From the NCBI RefSeq assembly GCF_022346925.1, contig NZ_JAKRNJ010000012.1:1-53701 (forward strand): a stretch of DNA of 53,701 bases, read 5' to 3'. The position numbers and the translations under genes were made by a program. Positions within the stretch are counted from its first letter, which is position 1; each line of letters begins with the position of its first letter. This DNA comes from Microvirga sp. ACRRW (GTDB lineage: Bacteria; Pseudomonadota; Alphaproteobacteria; Rhizobiales; Beijerinckiaceae). Shown here one piece after another: positions 17,093 to 26,343 of this stretch. The notes beneath the pieces were generated by a model. It saw only the letters and a list, made by a program, of their open reading frames with translations. It had not been told where the DNA came from and ran no database searches.

Positions 17093-18151
17093 TCACCTCC
17101 CGGCCAAGCTCTCTTCCGCAGGCTCGTCGTCGGGCTTGAAGGCTCCTCGCGAGGAGCGGAGGCGGTTGCGCACCTCGTAGGCTCCAAGCAGGGCAAGGGC
17201 TAGAACGAAGGGAACGAGGTAATAACACAGGCGATAGAGCAGCAGCGCGCCGAGCACCGGCTCGCGTGGATAGCTCGACAGGGCCAGCAGGATCGTGGCC
17301 TCGAAGACCCCCAAGCCTCCCGGCGCATGGCTCGCCACGCCCAGCATAACGGCGAAGATATAGACCGCCAGGAACGTCTCGAAGCTCAGGCCGTGCCCGC
17401 CGGGCAAGAGGACGAAGAGAACGCCCGCTCCGGCGCAGACATCGGCAGCGCCGATGAGGATTTGCCCGAGGGAGAGGCGCAGGCCCGGCAATTCCAGCTT
17501 CCAGCCCTGGATGCGCACGCTTCGGCGTTTGAGCGAGACCCAGACCAGGTAGCCCGCCACAAAGACGGCCGCGACTAGGCCGATGAGCTGATTGACCCAG
17601 ATATGGGTGTAGACAAGGCTCGCCAGCTCATCCGCCATGCGGATCAGGCTCCAGGCCAGAACCAGGGCCATGCCGAGCCAGAAGGTCACGCCGGTGATCA
17701 CGGTAAGGCTCGCCACCCGCCCCGGGCTGAGGCCCTTAGGGGAATAGATCCAGTAGCGGACGGTGCCCGCCGTGAGCAGCGGGAAGCCCAGGGTAAAGCT
17801 CACCGCATAGCTGGTGAAGGAGGCCATCGCTGTCGTGAGATAGGGAATCTTCAGCTTGAGCTGCCTGAGGGCGATGGCGTCGTAGCAGGTGAGAAGGCTG
17901 TAGCTGATTGTCGTAAAAAGGACCGCAAGGCCAATCTGGCGCAGGCTTGCGGCCGTGAAGGCCGATTTCAGCTCGTTCACGTCGATTTCGGAGACGATGT
18001 GCCAGAGAACAACGAGGGAGGCTCCGAACAATATTACACTTGCCGCCATACCGATCCAGGCGAAACGCCGCGAGCGGCGCTCCTTGGGATGCAGGGCTTC
18101 GGCAGATGCAATGTCCGGCGCGGCAACCGGATGGGGACTCATATCGTTCAT
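17093..18151 (-). CDS. UPF0104/lysylphosphatidylglycerol synthase-type membrane protein
   Basis: An integral membrane protein of about 352 aa with roughly eight hydrophobic spans. It resembles the YbhN/UPF0104 family, which shares the flippase-like membrane domain of MprF, but it has no aminoacyl-transferase domain. Recognisable family segments are GFPLLTAGTVRYWIY, ASHAPGGLGVFEATILLAL and LLLYRLCYYLVPFVLAL. The ATG at 18151 was chosen; a TTG at 18163 and an ATG at 18142 are alternatives, and none has a good ribosome binding site. It ends 59 bases before phoR on the same strand and may be co-transcribed. The lipid substrate is unknown. Confidence 0.75.
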   Translation of the reverse strand: MNDMSPHPVAAPDIASAEALHPKERRSRRFAWIGMAASVILFGASLVVLWHIVSEIDVNELKSAFTAASLRQIGLAVLFTTISYSLLTCYDAIALRQLKLKIPYLTTAMASFTSYAVSFTLGFPLLTAGTVRYWIYSPKGLSPGRVASLTVITGVTFWLGMALVLAWSLIRMADELASLVYTHIWVNQLIGLVAAVFVAGYLVWVSLKRRSVRIQGWKLELPGLRLSLGQILIGAADVCAGAGVLFVLLPGGHGLSFETFLAVYIFAVMLGVASHAPGGLGVFEATILLALSSYPREPVLGALLLYRLCYYLVPFVLALALLGAYEVRNRLRSSRGAFKPDDEPAEESLAGR

Positions 18152-18345
18152 GAAAAGGTTCAATCAGCCTCGGCGCGAAACGCCTCAAGGGGTTCAAGGG
18201 CTGTCCTGCATCTATGTGTTCCGGCGGCGGAGCGCCAGACTGGAGCGGTTTCTTAATCCTTTCCCCTCACAGGGGCTACTCTTTCGCGCCTGAAATCACA
18301 AATTGAGCACGATTTAGGTTGTCAGCATCAAAAAGGCCCACAAGA

Positions 18346-19794
18346 ATGAAGTTCCCTTCGGCGGGAGAACAGGCGGCAAGTCGCGGCCCCAGGGAGATCC
18401 GAGTGGATTTCAACGCAACGGAAAACCAGTTTGCCGTTTTGGCGGAATCCTTGCCCCAACTTGTGTGGTCGGCTCGGGCGGACGGATCGCATGATTATTT
18501 CAACCGCCGCTGGCACGAATTCACAGGGCTGACCCCTGAGCAATGTTTGGGCGACGGCTGGCAGGTCGCCGTTCATCCGAAAGATTTGCCCGAGATTCAG
18601 GCGCAATGGCGCCGATCCGTCGAAACTGGCGTGCCTTACGAATGCGAATACCGTATCCGCAATGCGTCAGGCCGATACGAGTGGATGCTCAGCCGCGCCG
18701 TTCCTATCCAGGATCTCTCGGGAGATACCGTGCGGTGGTTTGGAACCAGCACCAATATCGACGCGCAGAAGAAAGCCGAAGAAGCTGTCCGCAACCTGGA
18801 GACCCGCTATCGCCTGGCCCTCGAAGCCGCCGATCTCGGCACATGGCAGATCGACTTCGAGAAGAACGTGGTCCTCTGGGATGAGGGGACCAGCATCCTC
18901 CATCATCTGCCTCACCAGGAAGCACACACCCGATCCCTCGATGAAGCGATCCAGATGGTTCATCCAGACGACAGGGAAAACGTCCGGATCCGCATCGAGA
19001 AAGCCTGCGATCCGCGCTCAGACGGGCATTACGAGTGCGAATATCGCGCCCTCATGCCCGATGGGCGGATCCACTGGTTCCGTTCGGTCGGCCAAGCCTC
19101 GTTTGCGCCCGACGGAGAGGGGGCGCAGGCGGTGAGCCTCTCCGGCGTGCTGAGCGACGTCACGGAACGGCACACCTTCGAGGAAGCCCAGTTGCTTCTC
19201 ACGCGGGAATTGAACCATCGGGTGAAAAACCTCTTCGCCATCGCGAACGGCATGGTCTCGATGACGGCGCGCACGGCCAAGGACCCGAAGGAAATGGCGA
19301 CGGCCCTGCGCGGCCGCCTGAGCGCGCTCTCGCGGGCTCACGAATTGGTTCAGCCGGCTGCCGCCATGGGGCATGGGGCTGGACCCGATGTCGATCTTGC
19401 CCGCTTATGCGAAGCGGTTCTCGAACCGTACCGGCAGGTCGGCACGGACAGAGTCGGCATCGAAGGACCGAGCGTGCATGTGGGCTCCAACACCACCACG
19501 AGCCTAGCTCTCGTCCTGCATGAGCTGGCCACCAACGCTGCCAAATACGGCTGCCTGTCGAGTCCGGAAGGCCGCCTGTCCATTCGATGGACGATTCACG
19601 ACGAGGCGGTCGACCTGATGTGGGCGGAGAGCGGTGGCCCCGTCATCGAAACTCCCCCGAATTTTCAGGGTTTCGGCACGCAGCTCTCGCAGAGAAGCAT
19701 CGCCGGCCAGCTCGGAGGCACATTGGAGCAGGAATGGCTGCCTGAGGGCCTGCGCGTCCACATGATCTTGCCTCTCAGCCGTCTTACGGGCTAA
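18346..19794 (+). CDS. PAS-domain HWE-type sensor histidine kinase
   Basis: A soluble sensor kinase of 482 aa with no membrane spans. Two PAS domains of the PAS_3 type occupy about 25-150 (NRRWHEFTGLTPEQCLGDGW) and 155-270 (a second PAC end with GVLSDVTERHTFEEAQ). The phospho-accepting His is in ELNHRVKNLFAIANG (~290), the N-box is HELATNAAKYG (~391), and WAESGGP (~425) is the WxE motif that names the HWE family. It lacks the LOV cysteine motif, so it is probably not a flavin photoreceptor. The ATG at 18346 follows GCCCACAAGA; a TTG at 18319 is possible. No response regulator is adjacent. cobU follows after 33 bases, which may be coincidental. Confidence 0.88.
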   Translation: MKFPSAGEQAASRGPREIRVDFNATENQFAVLAESLPQLVWSARADGSHDYFNRRWHEFTGLTPEQCLGDGWQVAVHPKDLPEIQAQWRRSVETGVPYECEYRIRNASGRYEWMLSRAVPIQDLSGDTVRWFGTSTNIDAQKKAEEAVRNLETRYRLALEAADLGTWQIDFEKNVVLWDEGTSILHHLPHQEAHTRSLDEAIQMVHPDDRENVRIRIEKACDPRSDGHYECEYRALMPDGRIHWFRSVGQASFAPDGEGAQAVSLSGVLSDVTERHTFEEAQLLLTRELNHRVKNLFAIANGMVSMTARTAKDPKEMATALRGRLSALSRAHELVQPAAAMGHGAGPDVDLARLCEAVLEPYRQVGTDRVGIEGPSVHVGSNTTTSLALVLHELATNAAKYGCLSSPEGRLSIRWTIHDEAVDLMWAESGGPVIETPPNFQGFGTQLSQRSIAGQLGGTLEQEWLPEGLRVHMILPLSRLTG

Positions 19795-19827
19795 CGGCTG
19801 ATCGACCCTGCATTCCTGGAAACGCAC

Positions 19828-20373
19828 ATGCCCCTTCATCGCCGCGTTCTCGTTCTGGGCGGAGCCCGCTCGGGCAAGAGCCGCCTCGCGCAGGAATGGG
19901 CCGAGTCAGCGGCGTCAACGCGCGTTTTCATTGCAACGGCTCAAGCCTTCGATGATGAAATGCGTGAGCGAATCGCGCATCATCAGTTGGTGCGCGATGC
20001 GTCATGGCAGACGCGGGAAGCGCCCCTCGATCTCACTGAGGCCATCCTTGCAAGCGCACATCCCGAACGGATCGTCCTGGTCGACTGCCTGACCCTGTGG
20101 CTCTCGAACGTGATGCTGGCCGGACGCGACGTGAATGGCGAGACGGATGGGCTCGTCGATGCGCTGTCGCGTATCCAAGGCCCTGTGCTGCTCGTCTCAA
20201 ATGAAGTCGGCCAGGGCATTGTGCCCGCAACGGCCCTGGGCCGCTCGTTCCGGGATGAGCAGGGCCGCCTGAACCAGCGCATCGCGCAAGCCTGCGATGC
20301 GGTGGTCTTGGTGACTGCCGGATGTCCGGTGCTGCTCAAGCCGTCCCCTCCCCTCAACCTGCAACTGGGTTGA
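19828..20373 (+). CDS. cobU: Adenosylcobinamide kinase / adenosylcobinamide-phosphate guanylyltransferase
   Basis: A bifunctional 181-aa enzyme that phosphorylates adenosylcobinamide and then attaches GMP, preparing it for the lower ligand of cobalamin. The P-loop is GGARSGKS (11-18). The kinase/guanylyltransferase motifs VLVDCLTLWLSN and LLVSNEVGQGIVP, and the catalytic-region histidine in IAHHQLVRDASW, are present. Its stop lies 4 bases from the stop of the convergent BtuF-like gene. Together with the riboswitch and btuB this forms a local B12 salvage group; the rest of the pathway is elsewhere. Confidence 0.93.
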   Translation: MPLHRRVLVLGGARSGKSRLAQEWAESAASTRVFIATAQAFDDEMRERIAHHQLVRDASWQTREAPLDLTEAILASAHPERIVLVDCLTLWLSNVMLAGRDVNGETDGLVDALSRIQGPVLLVSNEVGQGIVPATALGRSFRDEQGRLNQRIAQACDAVVLVTAGCPVLLKPSPPLNLQLG

Positions 20374-20377
20374 GCGG

Positions 20378-21235
20378 TCAGCGCACCTTCGCTCTTACCT
20401 CTGCCGCCAGCGCCTCGATGGCGGCAGGCGTTGAAGGTCCGCCGCAGATCGTGAGCTTGCTCGGCACCACGAGACGCCGCGCAAAAGGCACGGCATTGAC
20501 GAGCGCCGGATGGGAAAAAAGCGCCGTTCCGTTATCGACCGTGGTCCTCGCATCCTCGTCCACGAGCAGATAATCGGGCGGAGAGGTGATGATGGATTCG
20601 AGACGCGCCACGCCGCCATAGGGCAATCCCAAAGATCCGTGATGCAGCTCAAATCCCATATGGACCAGGAGCTCGTTCAGGGGCGAACCCGCCGATGACA
20701 CCCATCCGCCCCGGTCATAAACAAGGATGCTGGGCTTGCCCGGAACGATATTCTTCGTGCGCTGAAGCGCAGCCTCGATCTCTGAGATCAAAGCCTCGCC
20801 GCGCTCAGGATGGCCGAGAGCACGCGCCATGGTGCGAATCTGGTCCTGCCCGTCCTTGAGGCTCGTCCATGCGCCCAGCGTCAGAACCTCGAGTCCTTGC
20901 GCCTTCAGAAGGGCTGCCTGGTAATGCTGGCCATAGGTGCCGACCATCACGAGATCGGGGCCATTGAACAGAATCGTCTCGGCCCTCCCGTCATTGACGG
21001 GAATGCCCTGCGATTGCTCGACCATGATCGAGATCGACGGGTCCCTGATGAGATGGGTCAGTGAGGCGATCTGCTCCCGGTCGGCAAAGGCCAGAAGCAT
21101 CTCGTCGGTGCAGAGATTGAGCGACACGACGCGCCGGGGCCGATGCTGAGCTTCCGCAGCGCCACCCCCTAAAGCGAGGGCGATGCAGATCGGCCACATC
21201 CATTTGGAAAACCGACCGGGGTGGAGTTGCGGCAT
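20378..21235 (-). CDS. Periplasmic cobalamin-type ABC substrate-binding protein (BtuF-like)
   Basis: A 285-aa class III binding protein for a metal chelate, most likely cobalamin or cobinamide given its neighbours. The signal peptide WPICIALALGGGAAEA ends near residue 29. The typical opening RRVVSLNLCTDEMLLAFADR, NGPDLVMVGTYGQ and LVDEDARTT follow. The ATG at 21235 was chosen because it places the signal peptide properly; the frame extends 22 codons further into the riboswitch region. It is divergent from btuB, with no permease or ATPase gene nearby. An iron-siderophore ligand cannot be excluded. Confidence 0.82.
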   Translation of the reverse strand: MPQLHPGRFSKWMWPICIALALGGGAAEAQHRPRRVVSLNLCTDEMLLAFADREQIASLTHLIRDPSISIMVEQSQGIPVNDGRAETILFNGPDLVMVGTYGQHYQAALLKAQGLEVLTLGAWTSLKDGQDQIRTMARALGHPERGEALISEIEAALQRTKNIVPGKPSILVYDRGGWVSSAGSPLNELLVHMGFELHHGSLGLPYGGVARLESIITSPPDYLLVDEDARTTVDNGTALFSHPALVNAVPFARRLVVPSKLTICGGPSTPAAIEALAAEVRAKVR

Positions 21236-21263
21236 AAGAAACGAGTCCGTAAAGAGAGATCCA

Positions 21264-21453
21264 ACGTTGGTGCCTCGAACATCGAGGTGAAACGGGAACA
21301 CGGTGCGGACCTAGTCCTATTCCGTGGCTGCCCCCGCAACTGTAAGCGGCGAGCGGCAATCCTTCATGCCACTGAATCTTTGAGCGGCACAAGCTCAAGA
21401 GAATTTGGGAAGGCGGATTGCTCGCAACGACCCGCAAGCCAGGAGACCGGCCG
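21264..21453 (+). ncRNA. Cobalamin riboswitch upstream of btuB
   Basis: All conserved boxes are visible in order: GGTGCC, AAACGGGAACACGGTG, the B12-box core GGCTGCCCCCGCAACTGTAA followed by GCGG, GCCACTGAATC, GGGAAGGCG and AAGCCAGGAGACCGGCC. After it comes a hairpin TGCTCG...CGAGCA (21478-21495) directly before the AGGAGG of btuB. Control may therefore be at translation, by hiding the ribosome binding site; no intrinsic terminator with a T-run is seen. Cobalamin binding would lower BtuB synthesis. Confidence 0.96.
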
Positions 21454-21505
21454 GCGTTGAAAAACGCAACCCTTATTGCTCGCGTGGGGCGAGCAGGAGG
21501 TCTCC

Positions 21506-23482
21506 ATGATCGTGCCTTCGTGCCGCGTTCTTGCGGCATCTGTTTCTCTTTGCGCTCTCTCTCTGAGCATCGCTCACGCTCAAACCGCCGGCGACCCGGC
21601 CCCTGCGCCCGATTTCGTGGTCACGGCGACGCGCTCGCCGCTCGCGATCTCGCAGGCCGGAAGCGCGATTTCGGTGATCACCGCGGAAGAGATCGAAAAG
21701 GAATCCCCGAAAAGCCCCGCCGATGTCCTGCGCCGCGTTCCGGGCGTGACCGTCACCGAGACCGGCGGCCCCGGCGCCACCACCACGGTGCGCATTCGCG
21801 GCGCCGAATCCGGTCAGACGCTCGTTCTCATCGACGGCATCCGCGTGAACGATCCCTCGACGGATTCCGGCGAGTTCGACTTCTCGAACCTTGCCGCCGT
21901 TGACATCGAGCGCATCGAAGTCCTGCGCGGCCCGCAATCCGCCATCTACGGTTCGGATGCCATCGGCGGCGTCATCAACATCATCACCCGCAAGGGTAAA
22001 GGCGCACCGCGCTTCAGCGTCGGCGTGGAAGGCGGCAGCTACAGCACCATCGCCGGACGTGCTGCCGTCTCGGGCAGCACCGGGCCCGTGTCCTACGCCT
22101 TCTCGACAACGGGTTTCAACACCAGTGGCTTCTCCCGCTACGGCTATCGCATCGGCCGCATCGAGGACGCTCTCTCTTCGCCGCTCGAGAAGGATGGCGC
22201 GTCTCGCATCGGCGCGGCAGGTCGTGTCGCGGTTGCTCTTTCTCCCGACGTCGAGGTTGAGATCGGCGGTTATGCGAGCCAGAACAACGCGGCCATCGAC
22301 AACAGCGCATCCTCTTTCGAATTCCTGCCCGACGGTCCTTCCAAGACCCGGCAGCAATTGTACGAAGGCCATGCGCGTCTCACCGCCAACACCTTTGACG
22401 GTATTCTCAAGAACACCTTCCTTGTCTCCGGTAGCCGCACGGACCGCGATTATAAGCTGATCGGTTCCTATTTCCTCCCGAGCCTCTACTGGGATGAATA
22501 CGGCTATCAGGGCGGTCGGACGGCGGCAGAATACCAGGGCGATCTTAAGCTCGGTACATTCGGCCTTCTCACCTTCGGCGCGAAGATCGAGCAGGAGACG
22601 CTGCTTTCCACATCGCGCAACGTGCTTCCCTTCCCGACGAACGAAGTGGAAAACGTCGACGCTTCGCAGAACACGCGCTCCGTCTATGCGCTGCATCAGT
22701 TCAGCCCCATTGAGAACCTGCATCTCTCGCTCGGCGGCCGCATCGACGACATCGAGGATGGCGACACTTTCGGCACTTGGCGCGCGACGGCGGCTTACGA
22801 GATTCCGAATTCCGGCACGAAGCTGCGCACAAGCTTGGGCACGGGTGCGAAGGCTCCGACGCTTTATCAGAAGTTCGATCCGTTTTCAGGCACGGCCGAT
22901 CTCGAATCCGAGCGTTCCGTCGGCTTCGATGTCGGTATCGATCAGCGCCTTGCCGATGATCGCGTGCTTCTCTCGGCGACGTTCTTCGCCAACCGCTTCC
23001 GCAATCTGATTGCGTATGGAATGGCGGAAACCTGCGGTCCGCAGCAGATCTATGGCTGCTTCATCAACGTGAACCGTGCGCGCACCAGCGGCATCGAGCT
23101 CTCGGCAGATGTGGATGTCGTCCCCGCCTGGATGCGCGTGAAGGCCAGCTATACCTACCTTGAAGCCTTCGACGAAGAGACCGATCTGCGTCTTGCCCGC
23201 CGTCCCGAGCATCAGGGACGTCTCGGCTTCGCGTTCACGCCCCTGCCGGGCCTCTCGATCGAGCCGTCCATCGTGCTCGTGGGAAGCCGATTTTCCTCGC
23301 CGGGTGAGCTGTATGAGCTTGCCCCTTATGCACGCTTCGATCTCTACGCCGATTACAAGATCAACGATACCTTCAGCATCTATGCCCGTGCTGAAAACCT
23401 GACCGATGCGAATTATCAGGAGGTCTACGATTACGGCACAGCCGGCCGCTCTTTCTACGCCGGCCTGCGCGCGACCTGGTAA
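21506..23482 (+). CDS. btuB: TonB-dependent outer-membrane cobalamin receptor
   Basis: A 658-aa outer-membrane transporter. The signal peptide VLAASVSLCALSLSIAHAQ is cut near residue 26. The TonB box PDFVVTATR (~36-44) is followed by the plug domain (SPADVLRRVPGVTVTETGG; RIRGAESGQTLVLIDGIRVN; LRGPQSAIYGSDAIGGVINI). The C-terminal barrel ends in AGRSFYAGLRATW, with the aromatic last residue of outer-membrane proteins. The ATG at 21506 has AGGAGG at ideal spacing. The cobalamin riboswitch directly upstream identifies the ligand as a corrinoid. Confidence 0.95.
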   Translation: MIVPSCRVLAASVSLCALSLSIAHAQTAGDPAPAPDFVVTATRSPLAISQAGSAISVITAEEIEKESPKSPADVLRRVPGVTVTETGGPGATTTVRIRGAESGQTLVLIDGIRVNDPSTDSGEFDFSNLAAVDIERIEVLRGPQSAIYGSDAIGGVINIITRKGKGAPRFSVGVEGGSYSTIAGRAAVSGSTGPVSYAFSTTGFNTSGFSRYGYRIGRIEDALSSPLEKDGASRIGAAGRVAVALSPDVEVEIGGYASQNNAAIDNSASSFEFLPDGPSKTRQQLYEGHARLTANTFDGILKNTFLVSGSRTDRDYKLIGSYFLPSLYWDEYGYQGGRTAAEYQGDLKLGTFGLLTFGAKIEQETLLSTSRNVLPFPTNEVENVDASQNTRSVYALHQFSPIENLHLSLGGRIDDIEDGDTFGTWRATAAYEIPNSGTKLRTSLGTGAKAPTLYQKFDPFSGTADLESERSVGFDVGIDQRLADDRVLLSATFFANRFRNLIAYGMAETCGPQQIYGCFINVNRARTSGIELSADVDVVPAWMRVKASYTYLEAFDEETDLRLARRPEHQGRLGFAFTPLPGLSIEPSIVLVGSRFSSPGELYELAPYARFDLYADYKINDTFSIYARAENLTDANYQEVYDYGTAGRSFYAGLRATW

Positions 23483-23512
23483 CATCGCGTTTCACGGCAA
23501 TGCGCTTTGCAG

Positions 23513-23546
23513 GAGGCCGGACGGCAGCGTCCGGCCTCTTCTTTTT
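23513..23546 (+). terminator. Intrinsic terminator of btuB
   Basis: A perfect 10-bp stem (23513-23522 with 23529-23538), a 6-base loop and a following TTCTTTTT tract. Confidence 0.85.
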
Positions 23547-23870
23547 ACACTGCTGAATTGTGGCAAACCGGTGAATTTGGCGCTGCCCAAAGCTCTTTCC
23601 GCTAGGGTAACAAGGGCTCAAAAGAAGCAAATATTCCCTTGCGTCAACCTGTCATGGAACGATTTGTTAAACGCCTGAAACCCTTCATACGTGGGGTTTC
23701 CTCCTCATTCGGGCGGGCGACGCTTCGCCGCACATCGGACAATTAACCTACCTCAAGGCCACGCTGACCTATTCTGGACATACCGACTTCGCACATACTG
23801 GTCCTCGTTAAATCAAGAAGGACTGCGCAACCGCTCTGCGGCAAGCAGTCGTTTCAGGGGGCCATCCCGA
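23547..23870. other. Non-coding gap before the transglycosylase gene
   Basis: An open frame runs through from 23691 but has no initiation signals or recognisable sequence before 23871. A 7-bp hairpin (GAAACCC/GGGTTTC, 23677-23700) is the only structure I see; no clear promoter boxes. Confidence 0.5.
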
Positions 23871-24965
23871 ATGCAGATTGTTCTGACAGCGCTTCATCGC
23901 GCATGCCAGTCATCCGTTCTTCGTTACCAGCACAATACTTGCGCTGGAGTTCAAGCGTGCGCCGCGTCGGAAAATCTTTTACCTTCCGGCAAGCGCTATA
24001 CCTTGTGCAATATCTTCGGAAGCCTGGGATTGCTGACCTGCATGCTGGCGAGCGCTCCGGCTCTTGCAGCGAACACGCAGAAGGATGGCGTGCCTGCCTT
24101 CGACATGACGTCACAGCCGTCCGTGCAGCACGGCAGCGCCGATCCCCTGGAAACCATCGCCCCCGTGGAACCGGCTGAGATGCTCAGCTACGATCGGTTG
24201 CAGGAACTCTTCATCACGTCCATGCCGCTCACGAACCCTCCCGTCGCTCAAGGCGATGTCGGGAGCGAGATCGACGTGACGCCGGTCGAGTACATGGAGT
24301 TCGAAGAGATGCGCGTGCCGCTTTGGATCGTCGATACGATCATGCGCGCATCGGAACTCACGGGCGCCGATCCGGTCTACATGATGGCGCTCGCGGACAA
24401 GGAATCGAGCTTCCTGCCCGGCAACAAGGCATCGACCTCCTCAGCTGTCGGTCTCTTCCAGTTCATCTCGAGCACGTGGCTCGAAGCCGTGCGCTCGTTC
24501 GGCCCCAAGCATGGCCTGATCATGGAAGCATCGTCCATCGAGAGACAGGACGGCAAGCTCGCGGTGGCGGACGAGGTCAAGCGCGAGTACATCCTCGGCT
24601 TGCGCCGCAATCCCTACATCTCGGCGCTCATGGCGGCGGAAATGATGCAGCGAGACAAGACGAAAATCGAGAAGAGCCTCGGCCGCAAGCTCAGCCGCTC
24701 CGAGTTCTATCTCTCGCATTTCTTCGGCGTGGACAGCGCGAGCAGGTTCATTGCGCTTGTGGACGATACGCCGAAGAAGAGCGCCAAGAGCGCGTTCCCG
24801 CGCGCGGCGCAGTCGAACAAGTCGCTGTTCTTTGCCCAAAACGGCAAGAAGACACGCCAGCTCAGCGTGTCCGAGGTTTATGACAAGATCGACACGATGA
24901 TCGACAAGCGTCTCGAGCGTTACTCGGACGTCTCATCCCGCGCGACCGCCGACGCCAGCTTCTGA
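23871..24965 (+). CDS. Lytic transglycosylase-like (SLT domain) exported protein
   Basis: About 364 aa. A basic, Cys-containing N-terminal stretch of ~45 residues precedes a hydrophobic export segment (GSLGLLTCMLASAPALAA). A linker leads to an SLT/lysozyme-like domain at ~205-305. It contains LADKESSFLPGNKASTSSAV, where the Glu is the expected catalytic residue, then GLFQFISSTWLEAVRSFG and the late LSHFFG. It would cleave peptidoglycan in the periplasm. The ATG at 23871 has AGGGGGCC upstream; starts further in, near the hydrophobic segment, are possible. The C-terminal 46 bases overlap the end of the convergent MFS gene. Confidence 0.78.
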   Translation: MQIVLTALHRACQSSVLRYQHNTCAGVQACAASENLLPSGKRYTLCNIFGSLGLLTCMLASAPALAANTQKDGVPAFDMTSQPSVQHGSADPLETIAPVEPAEMLSYDRLQELFITSMPLTNPPVAQGDVGSEIDVTPVEYMEFEEMRVPLWIVDTIMRASELTGADPVYMMALADKESSFLPGNKASTSSAVGLFQFISSTWLEAVRSFGPKHGLIMEASSIERQDGKLAVADEVKREYILGLRRNPYISALMAAEMMQRDKTKIEKSLGRKLSRSEFYLSHFFGVDSASRFIALVDDTPKKSAKSAFPRAAQSNKSLFFAQNGKKTRQLSVSEVYDKIDTMIDKRLERYSDVSSRATADASF

Positions 24966-26248
24966 TCGGACGCCTCGCGCTCTCCCGCTTCCATATCCGT
25001 GCGGGCGGTCACGGTTGGAGCGGTGGAGTTGGTGGAGGCGACCACGAACCCGCCTCCGGCAGGCGGGCGCTGAACCTTGATGATGCGGAGGACGATGAAG
25101 GCCGCAAGACCGGCCGAGGCGAGCGCGGAATAAATGAAGAGCCCCTGCGGCCCGAGCAGCTCCATCGCTCCCGCGCCGATGAGCGGACCGATCGTGACGC
25201 CCGCAGCCCACGAGAAGAGAAGCGTCCCGACCGTCGAGACGATGCGCCCGGGATCGACGATGTCGCAGGCATGGGCCACGCAGACCGAGTAGATGCACAA
25301 CGCCAATCCGCCCCAGGCCGCGAAGCTCCAGAGGATCATGTTCTGCGCGCCTTGCGCGCTCGCGAACAGGATGAACAGGGAGATGAGGCTCGTTCCCGCC
25401 GCCAGTCCGGCGATGATATAGCGCCTGTCCGCCCTGTCGGAGAGCCAGCCTAAGGGCCATTGCAGCAGGAGGCTGCCCGCTTGCAGGGCGAAGAGCAACG
25501 CCGCTGCCCGCTCCTGGCTCAATCCGATGCTGACGCCGAACACGGGCGTGATCGCGATCACCGGACCGTTGACGAGCCCGACGACGAAAGCCCCGACCAC
25601 CGCCGAGGGAGCCAGCGCGAAGAGGGTCCCAACCTCGATCTTCACGCCCAGAGGCGCCGGTGGCTCCTTCGTGGTCGTGGCAGAAATCGGCAGGAGGGAC
25701 AGGGACATCACGGCGCTGATCGCCATGAATAGCCCGTCGGTCCTGATGTCGCCGAAGCCGATGCAGAGCGGTGAGAGCATCAGGGCGATCTTCGTGCAGA
25801 TCATGTAGATCGACAGAATCCGCCCGCGATGGCTCGATGTGGCGCGCGCGCTGATCCAGCCGTCGGTGACGGTGAAGATGCAGGCAAGCGTGACGCCCAT
25901 GAGGCCGCGCAGCAGCGCCCAGGCGAGAGTGGAATGCGCCTGCGTCATGGCCAGCACCAGAATTGCGACGAGCGCCGCAAGGCTTGCGAAAGCGCGGATA
26001 TAGCCGACATGCCGGATGAAGGCGGGCGCCATGAAACAGCCCGTCGAAAAGCCAAGGCCATAGGCCGCCGCCACGATGCCGATGGAGGAAACAGAGAGTC
26101 CCTCGGCCTGCATGCGCAACGGCATCACAACCTGCAACAGACCGTTCGCCGCCTGAAGCAAGGTCGTGGCTGCCGTAATGGTCCAGATAAGAGCGAGAGA
26201 GGAATTCAAGGGACCACGCAGGAGAAAGGGCAACGGCGGACGCCGCAT
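24920..26248 (-). CDS. Major facilitator superfamily transporter
   Basis: A 442-aa inner-membrane carrier with about twelve hydrophobic spans. It resembles the YcaD-like branch of MFS proteins (VVMPLRMQAEGLSVSSIGIV; GFSTGCFMAPAFIRHVGYIR). The loop 2/3-type motif is GWLSDRADRRYIIAG, the usual G-x-L-x-D-R-x-x-R-R form in the second half. The C-terminal ~45 residues are hydrophilic. Its 3' end overlaps the transglycosylase gene by 46 bases tail to tail. The substrate cannot be predicted. The small gene at 26344-26574 lies 95 bases upstream on the same strand and may be co-transcribed. Confidence 0.85.
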   Translation of the reverse strand: MRRPPLPFLLRGPLNSSLALIWTITAATTLLQAANGLLQVVMPLRMQAEGLSVSSIGIVAAAYGLGFSTGCFMAPAFIRHVGYIRAFASLAALVAILVLAMTQAHSTLAWALLRGLMGVTLACIFTVTDGWISARATSSHRGRILSIYMICTKIALMLSPLCIGFGDIRTDGLFMAISAVMSLSLLPISATTTKEPPAPLGVKIEVGTLFALAPSAVVGAFVVGLVNGPVIAITPVFGVSIGLSQERAAALLFALQAGSLLLQWPLGWLSDRADRRYIIAGLAAGTSLISLFILFASAQGAQNMILWSFAAWGGLALCIYSVCVAHACDIVDPGRIVSTVGTLLFSWAAGVTIGPLIGAGAMELLGPQGLFIYSALASAGLAAFIVLRIIKVQRPPAGGGFVVASTNSTAPTVTARTDMEAGEREASDQKLASAVARDETSE

Positions 26249-26343
26249 TCACGAAGTAGAGAGCAGACGTCCTACCAGATCAACCCCGATCAGCTCCTTG
26301 CGTAACTTAGTTCAAAAGCTTTCATGCATTCCATCAGCTCGGG

